Source of the DNA: Coriobacterium glomerans PW2
GTDB lineage: Bacteria; Actinomycetota; Coriobacteriia; Coriobacteriales; Coriobacteriaceae
NCBI RefSeq assembly: GCF_000195315.1
Contig: NC_015389.1
Location: forward strand, 1,302,001 to 1,366,000
Length of the DNA: 64,000 nucleotides
Direction: 5' to 3'
Below, in pieces: positions 11,101 to 20,351 of this stretch. The notes below the pieces were generated by a model. It saw nothing but the letters and a program-made list of their open reading frames with translations. It had not been told where the DNA came from and did not search any database. The translations under genes and the position numbers were made by a program. The stretch's first letter is position 1; every line of letters starts with the position of its first letter.

Positions 11101-11913
11101 TCAAGAAATCAACGCGTGGCGAATAGATTATAAACTGTATGTTGCTCTAACAGACAGTTGATCACGGTTCTCGCCATTGCACTTGAAAAATCAAACCAAT
11201 AATTGTAATCTCTCCAAATTATGCAAAACCAGTATGCCAAGATAGGCTACGTTGAATCAATCATGCTTAATCTATATTTTGAAAGAGCTTCGCTTGGGTC
11301 TCATGGTCGGCGCACTATACCCCCATAATATATCCACCGCTAGGCACCCTGAGAGTAGTTCTAACCACCTTGAAAGCCTTTATCCTAACTCAGGGCATAT
11401 TCCAATACCATCTATTGATAGGCCTCAGCTTTGACTAACGTTTTTTTCGTTTCCATTGACAACAACAGCAGCCACGAGACAGGAGACATCCCATGGACAT
11501 CTAAGCTTTGGGCAAATTCCCTCCGCCCGAGCGACAGGGTAACCAAATAGTTAAGCATAACCGAATTCGACGGAATAGGCCTTATTACCGGGCTATGCCT
11601 ATTGGCCATCATTGGGTACGGTCGGCTCTGTATACTAATAGGTTATTGCGGACAACCTCTTTCCCTATGCTCAAGCTCCTTACCCTGAGTCCCCAACTGC
11701 AGTGAATTGCACGGCTTCGCGTCGCTATGCACACGCGACTAATATAATCGCTAGACTAACAATTTAATTATCGACTGAAAAAGTGAAATGAAAAACTGCC
11801 GACAAATAATTATTGTATAAACTTATAAATCGAAATGACTCTATGAAAAATGATCACACAGATTTACATCTCAAGAAACTTGGTGGCCTTTCACGTTTTA
11901 ATTGAAGCACAGA
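11101..11913. other. 0.8 kb AT-rich region without a recognisable gene
   Basis: No frame longer than 70 codons is convincing. On the plus strand, 11548-11703 contains a short hydrophobic reading (IGLITGLCLLAIIGYG) that changes frame and then continues as a soluble stretch to a stop near 11763. This could be the worn remnant of a small membrane-protein gene, but no family is recognised. The promoter of the GH25 gene should lie in the right-hand part next to 11100. Confidence 0.4.
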
Positions 11914-13185
11914 TTAATTATTGCAGCACTGTCTCTGCATTTTATTTCGAACTTCAAATACCAATGAAGTAAGACAAATTACAAAAAAGATCAATAGCCC
12001 TAAAATGAATGAAAACGTTACGCCGTTTTGGCCGCATGCTAAAATTAAAGGAACGCTAGATATCACCACGATAAAAAAAGAGATGCAGCTAGCTAATAAA
12101 AGTATACGGAGCTGTCTTAAGACCGTTAGCGTGTTTGCAATAAACCAAGAAGCTGCTACCAAGAGTCCTGAGATGACCAATGGAAACAAAAGATAGTCAT
12201 GCGAAACGATTGAACTCCCGTACAGTATGCTCAAAAAACTTCGACCAAAAATAATTGAACTCGGCAATGAAATTATACCGACAATTGCAATGCCGGCAAA
12301 TACTAACTTAATGTAGTGTATGAACTGTTTTATATTGCCAACTTTTATGCAATTTGCTAAGGGTGTGGTTACGGGAGAGAATATAAAGTTTGCAGATACT
12401 TGGACGATCGTCACAGGAAGAGCGACAGATGTATAGACACCAAGAATTTCCGCGCCACTAAGCGATTCAAGAAAGAATCTCGGTATCTGAGCCATCGTAT
12501 TAAAGAAGAATCCATAAAGAGCTATCGGAATACAAGTCTTTAAAAGTTGACGTACCTGAGACTGTGTTTTTCGTGACGGATCGGATGGCACACTCAAACT
12601 AAACGCAATGCGCCGATCGAAGAAGTAGACAAGGCCGAAAGAAGCTACTGTTAAACAGAGCAGTGCAATAAAGAGGGTTTTTCCAAGGATTATTGCAACA
12701 ACAAAAAATATCAGCTCGACAATTCCCTTCATAGCAAAGGATATACCGATGCAATCCATACGCAGCGCGCGCTGCATTATTCCATGGTACACGTCTGCCA
12801 TAGCTTCAGATATCTTGAACAGCATGTACATCAAAATACAAAGCATGGTGGCAAGGCTGTAACCGTTCCATACCGTAAACAAAATGCACAATAGTACTGC
12901 TGCAACAGAACAAATGCGCCGTGCCAAAATATACGTATCATCGGAAAAACGATTTGAAACATCAGATACTTGGTAGTTCCTGATGGTAAACGTAGCGATG
13001 TTATAGAAGGAGTTACCGATACTCATAGCAAGAGAAAAAACACCAGCTTCCCCGTAACCGAGGAAAATGATAACGCAGTAAGTCAGCGCCCACTGTACAA
13101 CTAGGTAAAGAAGGTTGCCGACTGTATTCCAGATTAGATTTTGTCTGATAGATAACTGTTTAACGCTCACAACATCAACATCCAA
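11914..13185 (-). CDS. Wzx-type polysaccharide flippase
   Basis: This 423-residue membrane protein has about 12 hydrophobic helices and the general pattern of the MATE/PST flippase superfamily (LIWNTVGNLLYLVVQW near the start, central charged loop SDPSRKTQSQVRQLLK). It would move undecaprenyl-linked repeat units across the membrane. No ATG fits the frame at the 5' end. TTG at 13185 with AGGAG ten bases upstream is the likely start, and GTG at 13170 is an alternative. The gene overlaps the 3' end of the decayed GT2 gene upstream by 19 bases, which shows that the operon order has been kept. Confidence 0.88.
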   Translation of the reverse strand: MDVDVVSVKQLSIRQNLIWNTVGNLLYLVVQWALTYCVIIFLGYGEAGVFSLAMSIGNSFYNIATFTIRNYQVSDVSNRFSDDTYILARRICSVAAVLLCILFTVWNGYSLATMLCILMYMLFKISEAMADVYHGIMQRALRMDCIGISFAMKGIVELIFFVVAIILGKTLFIALLCLTVASFGLVYFFDRRIAFSLSVPSDPSRKTQSQVRQLLKTCIPIALYGFFFNTMAQIPRFFLESLSGAEILGVYTSVALPVTIVQVSANFIFSPVTTPLANCIKVGNIKQFIHYIKLVFAGIAIVGIISLPSSIIFGRSFLSILYGSSIVSHDYLLFPLVISGLLVAASWFIANTLTVLRQLRILLLASCISFFIVVISSVPLILACGQNGVTFSFILGLLIFFVICLTSLVFEVRNKMQRQCCNN

Positions 13186-13766
13186 TCAATTGTATCTCCT
13201 CGAATGCTATAGCCTACCGGAGATAAACGCCATCTTGTACTTGGGTTCATCGATTGCATTTTGACAGCATGACTTGGGCGAGCACGCTTTGAGCAACGCT
13301 GTTCGTACTCGAATATGGCTTGATTGGACCAAATCATCTTTTTAGAGAATGAATGGTTTGCAACAAGAATCATGTCGAACTCAGGCACACCGCTCAAGGC
13401 GTTTCTAAAAGAAACGTCCTTGGGATGAAGCGCCTGATCACTGCCAGGATCCAGCTCGCGATCGCAGGATACGCAGTGGTAGAAATAGGGGTACGGTAAG
13501 GAATCCAGAGCTTGCGCAGCTCGATCGTCGAGTGCTGCGACCGCGTATTCGCGCTTGCGCGCGAGCCATTTGTCGTCTTGTCCGCAAAATGCGGAGCAGT
13601 CCTCGTCTCGACGACAGAAGCTCTGCCTCCCAGTCTGGGACAGAACACTTTTTGTCTGCATCATTAGATGGCCGAGACAGAGGTTGAAGATGGACATGAT
13701 AGAGGCAATTCGATCTGCCGATTCGTTTTCATGCGGTTCAAGATCCTTCCGACCGAAGCCATTCAT
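13167..13766 (-). pseudogene. decayed GT2 (rhamnosyltransferase-like) gene, copy A, internally deleted
   Basis: The frame is open for 199 codons but reads as a GT2 enzyme with pieces missing. It has an N-terminal IMSIFN...SVLSQTG, typical of the first GT2 strand and helix, which jumps directly to CSAFCGQDDKWLARK. That corresponds to the FCDQDDxWLPxK region normally some 60 residues further on. The acceptor-site stretch SFRNALSG then follows and the end is garbled. It overlaps the stop of the GT4 gene upstream as ATGA (13763-13766), a relic of translational coupling. About 135 bases (13574-13706) are closely repeated at 15303-15435, including the deletion junction. Confidence 0.72.
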
Positions 13767-14929
13767 AGTCGTGTCTGGTTCTCATAGTTCGCTTTCTCAC
13801 AAGCTTCAATCAAGGCTTTCGCCGTCGACTTCCATGTGAAATTTGCCTTAATGTAGCGCTGCAGATCAGATCCCTTTTCAGCGAGCAGACACTTGTCAGC
13901 TGAAATGCTACTTATTTTGTTAACAACGCCTTGTATATCGTTACGGTTGATTATCCATCCCCCAGATCCGTTGATGACTAGCTCAGATGCCACGCCCACA
14001 TCTGTTGCCATAATAGGGGTTCCCATAGCACCAGCCTCGATCATAGATGCACCGAATCCCTCTGAGCGAGATGGGAGGAGCAATAGGTCTGCATCTCGCA
14101 TCAGTGCAGCAACATCAGCATTGTCGAGTCGTCCGAGCGCCGAAACTTTTGGATTCGCAACAGCAGCTCGCTTGATTTCAGCTATCAAACTTCCCTCTCC
14201 AGCAAAGGTGAAATAGCAATGGAACGCTTGATCGCGCAATCGATCAGCTACTTCCAAGATAATCTGAATCCCTTTTATAGATTCCAATCTGCCTGTAAAT
14301 ACCACTAACACATCTGAATCTGAAACACCAAGTTCCTGCCTGAAGTTCCTCTTAGAAGCTGAATGTTGATAGTTTTCAACATCTATTGCATAGGGAATTG
14401 TGCCCCGGGCAGTTATTCCAAAATGGGAAAGCCAGTCGACGCTACGATCAGAAACACCGTAATAAGCCGCAGGGTGTCGAGTCAAATGACGTGTGATAGC
14501 ATTTTCGTATAACCTGACAATCGGATCTATCATAGAATTTCCAAATGATAGATACGCTGAACCATGATCAATTATAACTGGAAGAGAATTCTGGTTTTCA
14601 GCGAAATGAACCCCTGCCAGCGTATGTAGATAGAACCGTGCATTTATTACAATACCTGAAAAGCTTTGCCGTTCGATGTGATTGATCAGCCTTTTGTATT
14701 CAGCGTTTCTATTGGGAATAGGATAGCGACCTGACAGAAAGGAAAAGCAAGGTAAGCGCACTATCTCTATTGAGCCGTTACGCTCAATAGGTGTAGAATT
14801 AAACAAATTGTTAGTGACTATTACTACTTCGTTCCCCATGTCAGCCATGGTATTCGAAAGCTTTTCCGTGTACGTTTCAATGCCACCAACATGAGGTAGG
14901 TAATGAGCTGAAAAAAACGCAACTCTCAT
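13763..14929 (-). CDS. GT4 glycosyltransferase
   Basis: This 388-residue GT-B fold transferase has the N-terminal glycine-rich PHVGGIETY (about residues 12-20), the donor-site entry VVFTGRLESIKG near 208 and the E-x7-E region SRSEGFGASMIEAGAMGTP near 288-306. It would act on the cytoplasmic face and add a hexose to the lipid-linked repeat unit. The ATG at 14929 has only a weak AAGG upstream. It lies between the two decayed GT2 copies and is itself intact. The donor sugar is not predictable. Confidence 0.88.
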   Translation of the reverse strand: MRVAFFSAHYLPHVGGIETYTEKLSNTMADMGNEVVIVTNNLFNSTPIERNGSIEIVRLPCFSFLSGRYPIPNRNAEYKRLINHIERQSFSGIVINARFYLHTLAGVHFAENQNSLPVIIDHGSAYLSFGNSMIDPIVRLYENAITRHLTRHPAAYYGVSDRSVDWLSHFGITARGTIPYAIDVENYQHSASKRNFRQELGVSDSDVLVVFTGRLESIKGIQIILEVADRLRDQAFHCYFTFAGEGSLIAEIKRAAVANPKVSALGRLDNADVAALMRDADLLLLPSRSEGFGASMIEAGAMGTPIMATDVGVASELVINGSGGWIINRNDIQGVVNKISSISADKCLLAEKGSDLQRYIKANFTWKSTAKALIEACEKANYENQTRL

Positions 14930-14979
14930 AGCAACACTACAGCCTTTCTAAAAGAAACAATGCTCTGCAGTCAACCTCA

Positions 14980-15468
14980 TCAAATAAGCTTTGTCGAAGG
15001 GGTGGGATAGAAGAGCTTGATTATTGCTTTTCGCACATGGTTTCCCGATACAAAGAGCATCGGAATACGTCCGCGCGATTCACGGCGACCATCACCAAGA
15101 ACTCGATTGGACTCAATGTGCATTAGTTCTAACTTCGATAGCTCATTTCTGTATAAGAATCGGCGAACTCTCAACGCCGTTGTTCGTATTTTGGAAATGC
15201 CGACATCGGAAGCTATGTTTTCATAACTGCGACACAGATTCGTGACTTGTCCATCTTTTACAATGGTACCTATTCCCGTCGCTAATAAATAAAGCCAGTT
15301 ACCGTCTTGTTCGCAAAATGCGAAGCAGTCCTCGCCTCGACGACAGAAGCTCTGCCTCACAGTCTGGGAGAGAACTCTTTTTGTCTGCAACATCAGATGG
15401 TCGAGACAGAGATTGAAGACGGAGATGACAGAGACCACCTTGCTCTCTGATTGCGTGGTTTCCAACAT
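14980..15468 (-). pseudogene. decayed GT2 (rhamnosyltransferase-like) gene, copy B
   Basis: The 163-codon frame begins like copy A (SVISVFN...RVLSQTV), shows the same junction to CFAFCEQDGNW, and then diverges to a basic C-terminal stretch (RGRIPMLFVSGNHVRKAIIK) resembling the end of rhamnosyltransferase-type GT2 proteins. The catalytic middle is missing. The ATG at 15468 has a GGGAT-like site. It sits 50 bases upstream of the GT4 gene. Copy A keeps the N-terminus and middle while copy B keeps the N-terminus and tail, so the two are different deletion products of one parental gene or of a duplicated pair. Confidence 0.65.
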
Positions 15469-15474
15469 TCCCAA

Positions 15475-16375
15475 TCCCGTCTCAAATCTGAAGGTAATAA
15501 GGATTACTCGAGTTCATAGGATAACTCATAATGACGCTGCCTCATCTTTCGTTTACATCATAGATAACGATCATAAGAACCTAGCTTACAGACTTATCGC
15601 TGCGATTTTTGCGCTCCGAGCGATGTATCTCGCCAGAGCTACAGGAAACCAATCCTGCATGGTTTAATTCTCAACTTGTAGGAACTGGAGAAATCGCGAG
15701 GTATAATTTGAAGTACTTGATACAAAAGGATCAAATAACACGAGACTATTATTCAATGATCCTGCTCGGGTACTCGCTGACTCTAACTGTGGACAAAAAA
15801 CCATCAGTCGACATTCATTCTGCTGCGACCTAAAAGTCCATAATAGAAAGATGACAGTTAAATTGACTATATCCAGATCAGAAGAATGCTGCTCAAAGGG
15901 AGAACCACACTCCTTGGTCATAAAATCAGCTAGGATGCGTGACTATACGATCTTTTTGTTTCAGAAAGGCGACACGCACGATCTCACAGCTTCGGCATCT
16001 CGAGAATCGCCACTCTCAGGGAATCAGATTTCAGCTTTGATGACGCCGCACCTGCTTTAAATCCATTCTTTGATTAAAAGTATAGAAGGAATTCTGTTCC
16101 ACTGAAAACTATTCATGTGGTCAGATCTACGCGGTTGCGGCACCGGCTTTTCTAATTGTATCTCATGTGGATGACCTCCCCAGACGGTCCACGACCAGAT
16201 CGAACTTCGGTCACCATCTCAACGTCTCCCTTTGCCCTGCGTTGGGCAAGTCCCTGAATAAGTACTTTCAAGAAGACTCTGAGGTAACTCGATGTTCCGC
16301 TCGACATCATTGGATCGTTCGATTACTTCGAAGAATACTTGTTAGTTTTGGTTTAACATGAAAAATACTATCTAT
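15475..16375. other. 0.9 kb AT-rich region without a recognisable gene
   Basis: Short frames occur on both strands (such as 15664-15921 minus and 16167-16361 plus) but none resembles a known family or has a good ribosome site. The plus-strand stretch near 16250-16360 reads as LNKYFQEDSEV in one frame and LDVPLDIIGSFDYFEEYL in the next before a stop. It may be the 3' end of a frameshifted lost gene. Together with copy B it suggests a decayed segment of the polysaccharide island. Confidence 0.4.
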
Positions 16376-16406
16376 AACCTTACGGAAACTACTTTTTCGT
16401 AAGGTT
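16376..16406 (-). terminator. hairpin at the end of the DUF2304 gene
   Basis: The 9-base inverted repeat AACCTTACG (16376-16384) / CGTAAGGTT (16398-16406) overlaps the last codons of the DUF2304 gene. On the minus strand the stem is followed within about ten bases by TATTTTTC. It is a plausible rho-independent terminator of the GT2-DUF2304 pair. Confidence 0.5.
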
Positions 16407-16730
16407 GTGCTCGAGAAGAGCAACTCTCTGAGCCAAGTTCTTTATCGAAGTAGATTGTTTGCTGACAATTGAGCTAAGCGATAGCATGATCACCAGCGAG
16501 AAAAGAAGGCCGACAAAATAGATAAAATTTGATGCTGTTTCAAATCCAAAAAATGTTGACATTGAAAACAAAGGCTTTGGAAATATTGCACACAACAGGG
16601 TGAGTGTCGTTAACATGAGCCATAAGAGCGAATAACGTAGCTGCAATCTTTCGTGTTTCACAAGGTGAAGCACATATACAAGCAGAACAAGACAAACTAT
16701 TGCTATAGCAATTTGTGAACCTACAGGCAT
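16389..16730 (-). CDS. DUF2304 family small membrane protein
   Basis: This 113-residue protein has three hydrophobic helices (QIAIAIVCLVLLVYVL, LLWLMLTTLTLLCAIF and FIYFVGLLFSLVIML) and a charged coiled C-terminal end (SIKNLAQRVALLEHN). It matches the DUF2304 family, whose members typically sit beside a polyprenyl-phosphate GT2 as here. The ATG at 16730 follows AAGGAG overlapping the stop of the GT2 gene, which shows tight coupling; an upstream in-frame start would overlap the GT2 gene. It is probably a membrane partner of the polyprenyl-phosphate sugar synthase. Confidence 0.85.
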   Translation of the reverse strand: MPVGSQIAIAIVCLVLLVYVLHLVKHERLQLRYSLLWLMLTTLTLLCAIFPKPLFSMSTFFGFETASNFIYFVGLLFSLVIMLSLSSIVSKQSTSIKNLAQRVALLEHNLTKK

Positions 16731-16741
16731 TTCATCTCTCC

Positions 16742-17446
16742 TTATTGCACGTAACGATTCATGCAAGCAATCCATATTGCCAATGTTACTTTTACCATGT
16801 AGTAGACACCCGAAAACCCGCCTATGGATGAGACGCCTCCTTGGCGTTCTCGCATTTCGACTGGAATTTCCTGTACATTGAGTCCCTTGCGAAGAGCTGT
16901 AGCGATCGAATCAGGTTCAGGATAATCGACGGGATAACTCTCGCAAAACAAATCGATCGCTCGCTCACCACATGCGCGAAAACCAGATGTTGGATCAGTA
17001 ATTATTTTTCCAGTAAGCACTTTTATCCATTTTGAAAGCCATCCGATTCCTATACGGCGGAAGAACGTGGAGCGGAAGCCAGTAGAATGATTGAGAAACC
17101 TGGAACCGATCACTAAATCCGCTCCGCTCTCAATCGCCTTAATGAGCGACGGCAGATATTTGGGATCATGCTGTCCATCTCCATCGATTTGCACGTCGAT
17201 GCTGTAGCCATAACGCTGTGCATATTTATGCCCAGTTTGAACTGCTCCACCGATCCCTAGGTTCAATGGCAGATCGACTACGTTAAGTCCGTTCTCTTTG
17301 CATATTTCAAGCGTTTCATCGTGCGACCCATCGTTGACAATAACGTAATCATATCCTGCAGCCTCAACAGCTCGCGCTGTCGTCAAAATGCATTCAGCTT
17401 CATTATATGCTGGAATGATTATCAATGCACTTATAGTCGAACTCAT
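16742..17446 (-). CDS. polyprenyl-phosphate GT2 transferase (dolichol-phosphate-mannose synthase-like)
   Basis: This 234-residue GT-A enzyme has IIIPAYNEAECI at about residues 9-20, VIVNDGSHDET at 35-45 and the metal-binding DGDGQHD at 88-94, plus the DPTSGFR segment of DPM1-like enzymes. It lacks the long C-terminal membrane helices of ArnC-type proteins and is paired with the DUF2304 gene 11 bases downstream. It likely makes a polyprenyl-phosphate sugar used by a membrane transferase such as the DUF2142 protein. The ATG at 17446 follows GAAAGG. The gene is in the AT-rich island. Confidence 0.87.
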   Translation of the reverse strand: MSSTISALIIIPAYNEAECILTTARAVEAAGYDYVIVNDGSHDETLEICKENGLNVVDLPLNLGIGGAVQTGHKYAQRYGYSIDVQIDGDGQHDPKYLPSLIKAIESGADLVIGSRFLNHSTGFRSTFFRRIGIGWLSKWIKVLTGKIITDPTSGFRACGERAIDLFCESYPVDYPEPDSIATALRKGLNVQEIPVEMRERQGGVSSIGGFSGVYYMVKVTLAIWIACMNRYVQ

Positions 17447-17580
17447 ACAAGCCTTTCGTCAGTATCGGCCTCCGTGTGTACTATGCGCTTATGTGAAGCG
17501 CAAGACTATTGCTATGATATAAAGACCGTTCGATTCTCGAGGAATCTACATCTTGCGCGACAAAGTCATTGCACTTGATA

Positions 17581-17598
17581 TAGCGCGGCTATTGAATA
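17581..17598 (-). repeat. 18-base sequence shared, inverted, with 2637-2660
   Basis: On the minus strand this reads TATTCAATAGCCGCGCTA. On the plus strand at 2637-2660 the same two 9-mers occur with six extra bases between them. The two sites lie at the two ends of the AT-rich island in opposite orientation. A match of this size with an indel could occur by chance in a 64 kb window. Confidence 0.35.
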
Positions 17599-17649
17599 AC
17601 GTTCCAGCAATTATCGCGGCCACCCGAATCTTCTTGCTTGCCTGCTCCC

Positions 17650-18801
17650 CTACTTCCTCCCCGATCGCGCACGGTACCTCATCACGTACGTTGCCACCAT
17701 TCTGAGCGAGCGCGCAAGCCCTCGGTTCCAGATAGCGTAGGACGTCTGCTCCACCAGATCGCGGATGTGATCGAGTTCGCTGATCCGAGGTGAAGCGATA
17801 CCTCGGTACGCGGCGAACAGGCGCTTGCAGGCCGGCGACACGCGCCGATTCGCGAACACCAGCTCCGGATCCATCCGCGAGAACATATTCCGAATCGCGT
17901 CGCGGATCTCGGGATGCCCCTCGATCCCGGTGGTCTCGATAATGCCGCTCATGTAGAGAAAACCCCTATACGTCTGCATATCCCATACGGAACGGTCGGT
18001 GACGCCGAGCCGCTCGAGGACATCGACCATATCGTTCCAGCGCTCGAAGGGCAGAAGCGGGCTGCGCTCTGCGAGCTCGACGGTCTTCTCCGGCGTCTCC
18101 TCGCGGTAGCAGTAGTACGCCCGATCCAGATAGAGGATGCCCTCGGTCTGACAGAGCGTCTCGACGAGAAACGGGTTGTCCGCCCAGCCCGAGCCGGGTA
18201 TCTCGTGAAATCGGATGCCCCTCTCCAAGAGAAAGCCCCTGCGATAGATCGCCGACCAGATGGATGGGTGGTGCCCCAGCAGATGCGGAGCATCACGCAC
18301 GGCGAAGGGCTGCGAGCGCGGCCGGACGCGGCCGCGGTAGGCGCAGGGAGCCTTCTCCTGCTGCGGGGTATCGGCGCGCTCGATCACCCAGTACGGGGTC
18401 TTGATGATATCGACCGGGCGGGCAAGACCGCCGAACGTCGTCGCGAACGCCAGCATGTCGGCATACATCCCCGGCTCGATCCAGTCATCGGGCTCGAGGA
18501 TCGCGATCCACTCGCCGCGAGCCTCCTCGATTCCTCGGTTGCAGGCAGCACCGTAGCCCCCGTTTGCCTTGTCGATCACGCGGATGCGCGAATCGGCCTC
18601 GGCATGGGCGCGCATGATCGCCGCCGAGCCATCGGTGCTTCCGTCGTTCACGCACAGGATCTCAAGGGCCTGATGGGTCTGCCGCTCAAGGCTCTCCAAC
18701 GCTTGGTCGAGGTAGCGCTCGGTGTTGTAGACCGGCACGATGACCGAGACGGTCTGCTCGAAAAAGGGCCTGTCCACGCCCGTCGCCGTTCGCTGGCTCA
18801 T
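17650..18801 (-). CDS. GT2 glycosyltransferase
   Basis: This 383-residue GT2 protein has VSVIVPVYNTERYLDQAL at about residues 18-35, CVNDGSTDGS at 50-59 and LEPDDWIEPG near 101-110. The rest matches bacterial exopolysaccharide and lipopolysaccharide transferases of the EpsH/WcaA kind. It is GC-rich, so it lies outside the AT-rich island. Its start overlaps the stop of the hydrogenase gene as ATGA (18798-18801), making a translationally coupled pair that is hard to explain functionally. The acceptor is unknown. Confidence 0.85.
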   Translation of the reverse strand: MSQRTATGVDRPFFEQTVSVIVPVYNTERYLDQALESLERQTHQALEILCVNDGSTDGSAAIMRAHAEADSRIRVIDKANGGYGAACNRGIEEARGEWIAILEPDDWIEPGMYADMLAFATTFGGLARPVDIIKTPYWVIERADTPQQEKAPCAYRGRVRPRSQPFAVRDAPHLLGHHPSIWSAIYRRGFLLERGIRFHEIPGSGWADNPFLVETLCQTEGILYLDRAYYCYREETPEKTVELAERSPLLPFERWNDMVDVLERLGVTDRSVWDMQTYRGFLYMSGIIETTGIEGHPEIRDAIRNMFSRMDPELVFANRRVSPACKRLFAAYRGIASPRISELDHIRDLVEQTSYAIWNRGLARSLRMVATYVMRYRARSGRK

Positions 18802-20351
18802 GCGCGATCCTCGGAGCGCTCGAGCATGCTCAGTTGAGAGCGGTACCTGTCCTCATCGGCCGTCTTATACGGCGAGCGCTTCGCGTAGGCGCGTACCATG
18901 CCGGCCGATCTCGTGACCGGCTGGAGCGTTCCGGCCCCGGCGACGCACCCCCCCGGGCACGCCATGCCCTCGAGCAGGCAGCCGTCGTACTTGCCTTTCA
19001 CGGCGGCCTTCAGCATCTTACGGCAGTTCGCGAGGCCCTCGGCGCCCTCGACGCGCACCTCTCGCTCGGGGTGCAGGCTGTGGATGGCGTTCGCGACCGC
19101 GGAGGCCACGCCGCCGGCCACCGCGAAGCCGCGTCCATCAGCGCTCGCCACCTCGAAATCGGTCGAACCATCCCCGCTCAGCTGCCGGTAGTCGATCTCC
19201 TTCGCCTCCATCATGCCGGCCATCTCCTCGAACGTGAGTACGAAGTCGACCTCGCTTTTAACGCTCGTGCGCCTCGCCTCGAGCTTCTTGGCTGCACAGG
19301 GCCCCACGAAGACGATCTTGGCATCCGGATGCCGCTCGCGGATCAGCCGCGCTGTCAGCACCATCGGCGTCAGCGCCATCGAAATGCACTGGGCATGCTC
19401 GGGGAACTCGCGCTTGGCCATGACCGACCAGGCCGGGCAGCAGCTCGTCCCCATGAACGGCAGCTTGTCGGGCACCTCGTCGACGAAGTATTCCGCCTCC
19501 TGCACCGTGCACAGATCGGCACCGATCGCGACCTCCTCCATGCCGCAGAAACCGAGACGCAGAAACGCCTCGCGCAACTTGTCGACGTTGCCGCGGCCAC
19601 CGAACTGGCCCACGAAGGCGGGGGCGACCGCGGCGATGACCTCGTCGCCGGTGGTGATGGCCTGGATGACCTGGAAGATCTGGCTCTTGTCGGCGATGGC
19701 GCCGAACGGACAGTTCACCAGACACTGCCCGCATGAGACGCACCGGTCGTAGTCGATCTCGGCGCGGCCCCACTCATCTGATGCGATGGCGTTCATCCCG
19801 CAGGCCGCCGCGCAGGGCCGCTCGCGGTGCGCGATGGCGGTGTAGGGACAGATGGAGGCGCATCTGCCGCAGTTGATGCAGGCATCCTTGTCGATATGCG
19901 CCTTCTTGTCCACAAAAGTGACCGCACCGGTCGGGCAGATCTCACGGCAGGGATGCGCCAGACAGCCCTGGCACATATTCGTGACCTCGTAGCACTCCTC
20001 CTCGCAGGCGTTGCAGGCGAACTTGATGACGTTGATGAGAGGCGGCTGATAGTAGGTCTCCGGTCGCGCGGCTGCCGCCACGCCCTCGGAGAGTCGAGCG
20101 GGTCTGTCGACGTCTTGCAGCGGCAGGCCCATCGTCAGTCTGATCCGCTCGCCCACGACCGCCCGCTCGAGAAAGACGCTCTCACGGTATGTGGCGACAT
20201 CGCCGGGGATGATCCGATAGGGCAGCTCATCGACCCATCGGTAATCGGCGTCGTCGTCGGCGTCGGCGTAAGCAAGCTTGGCCACCTCGCGAAAGACCAT
20301 GCGCCGTATCTCGGCCAGACCGGTGTAGGCGCCGCGCATCATATCAGCCAT
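18798..20351 (-). CDS. monomeric [FeFe] hydrogenase (group B-like) with N-terminal Fe-S domains
   Basis: The 517-residue protein has a cysteine-rich N-terminal region (about residues 113-139), two further 4Fe-4S motifs (CINCGRCASICP near 158-169 and CVSCGQCLVNCP near 204-215) and an H-cluster domain. The H-cluster motifs are TSCCPAW (302-308), GPCAAKK (350-356, where many hydrogenases have MPC) and GMACPGGC (462-469), so the four cluster cysteines 304, 352, 465 and 469 are present. It may act as a soluble ferredoxin-linked or sensory hydrogenase. The ATG at 20351 is chosen for its GGGAG six bases upstream. A perfect TATAAT lies at 20447-20442 in the 199-base leader, though without a clear -35. 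It is cotranslated with the GT2 gene downstream. Confidence 0.88.
   Translation of the reverse strand: MADMMRGAYTGLAEIRRMVFREVAKLAYADADDDADYRWVDELPYRIIPGDVATYRESVFLERAVVGERIRLTMGLPLQDVDRPARLSEGVAAAARPETYYQPPLINVIKFACNACEEECYEVTNMCQGCLAHPCREICPTGAVTFVDKKAHIDKDACINCGRCASICPYTAIAHRERPCAAACGMNAIASDEWGRAEIDYDRCVSCGQCLVNCPFGAIADKSQIFQVIQAITTGDEVIAAVAPAFVGQFGGRGNVDKLREAFLRLGFCGMEEVAIGADLCTVQEAEYFVDEVPDKLPFMGTSCCPAWSVMAKREFPEHAQCISMALTPMVLTARLIRERHPDAKIVFVGPCAAKKLEARRTSVKSEVDFVLTFEEMAGMMEAKEIDYRQLSGDGSTDFEVASADGRGFAVAGGVASAVANAIHSLHPEREVRVEGAEGLANCRKMLKAAVKGKYDGCLLEGMACPGGCVAGAGTLQPVTRSAGMVRAYAKRSPYKTADEDRYRSQLSMLERSEDRA

Noticed and set aside
11412-11705. Small overlapping frames as a Wzy or membrane-protein gene
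   Set aside because: The frames are under 70 codons, switch strand and phase, and have no ribosome site. At best they are remnants.
13574-15435. The 135-base repeat as a template/variable pair of a diversity-generating retroelement
   Set aside because: No reverse transcriptase is present, differences are not concentrated at adenines, and both copies read as GT2 fragments.
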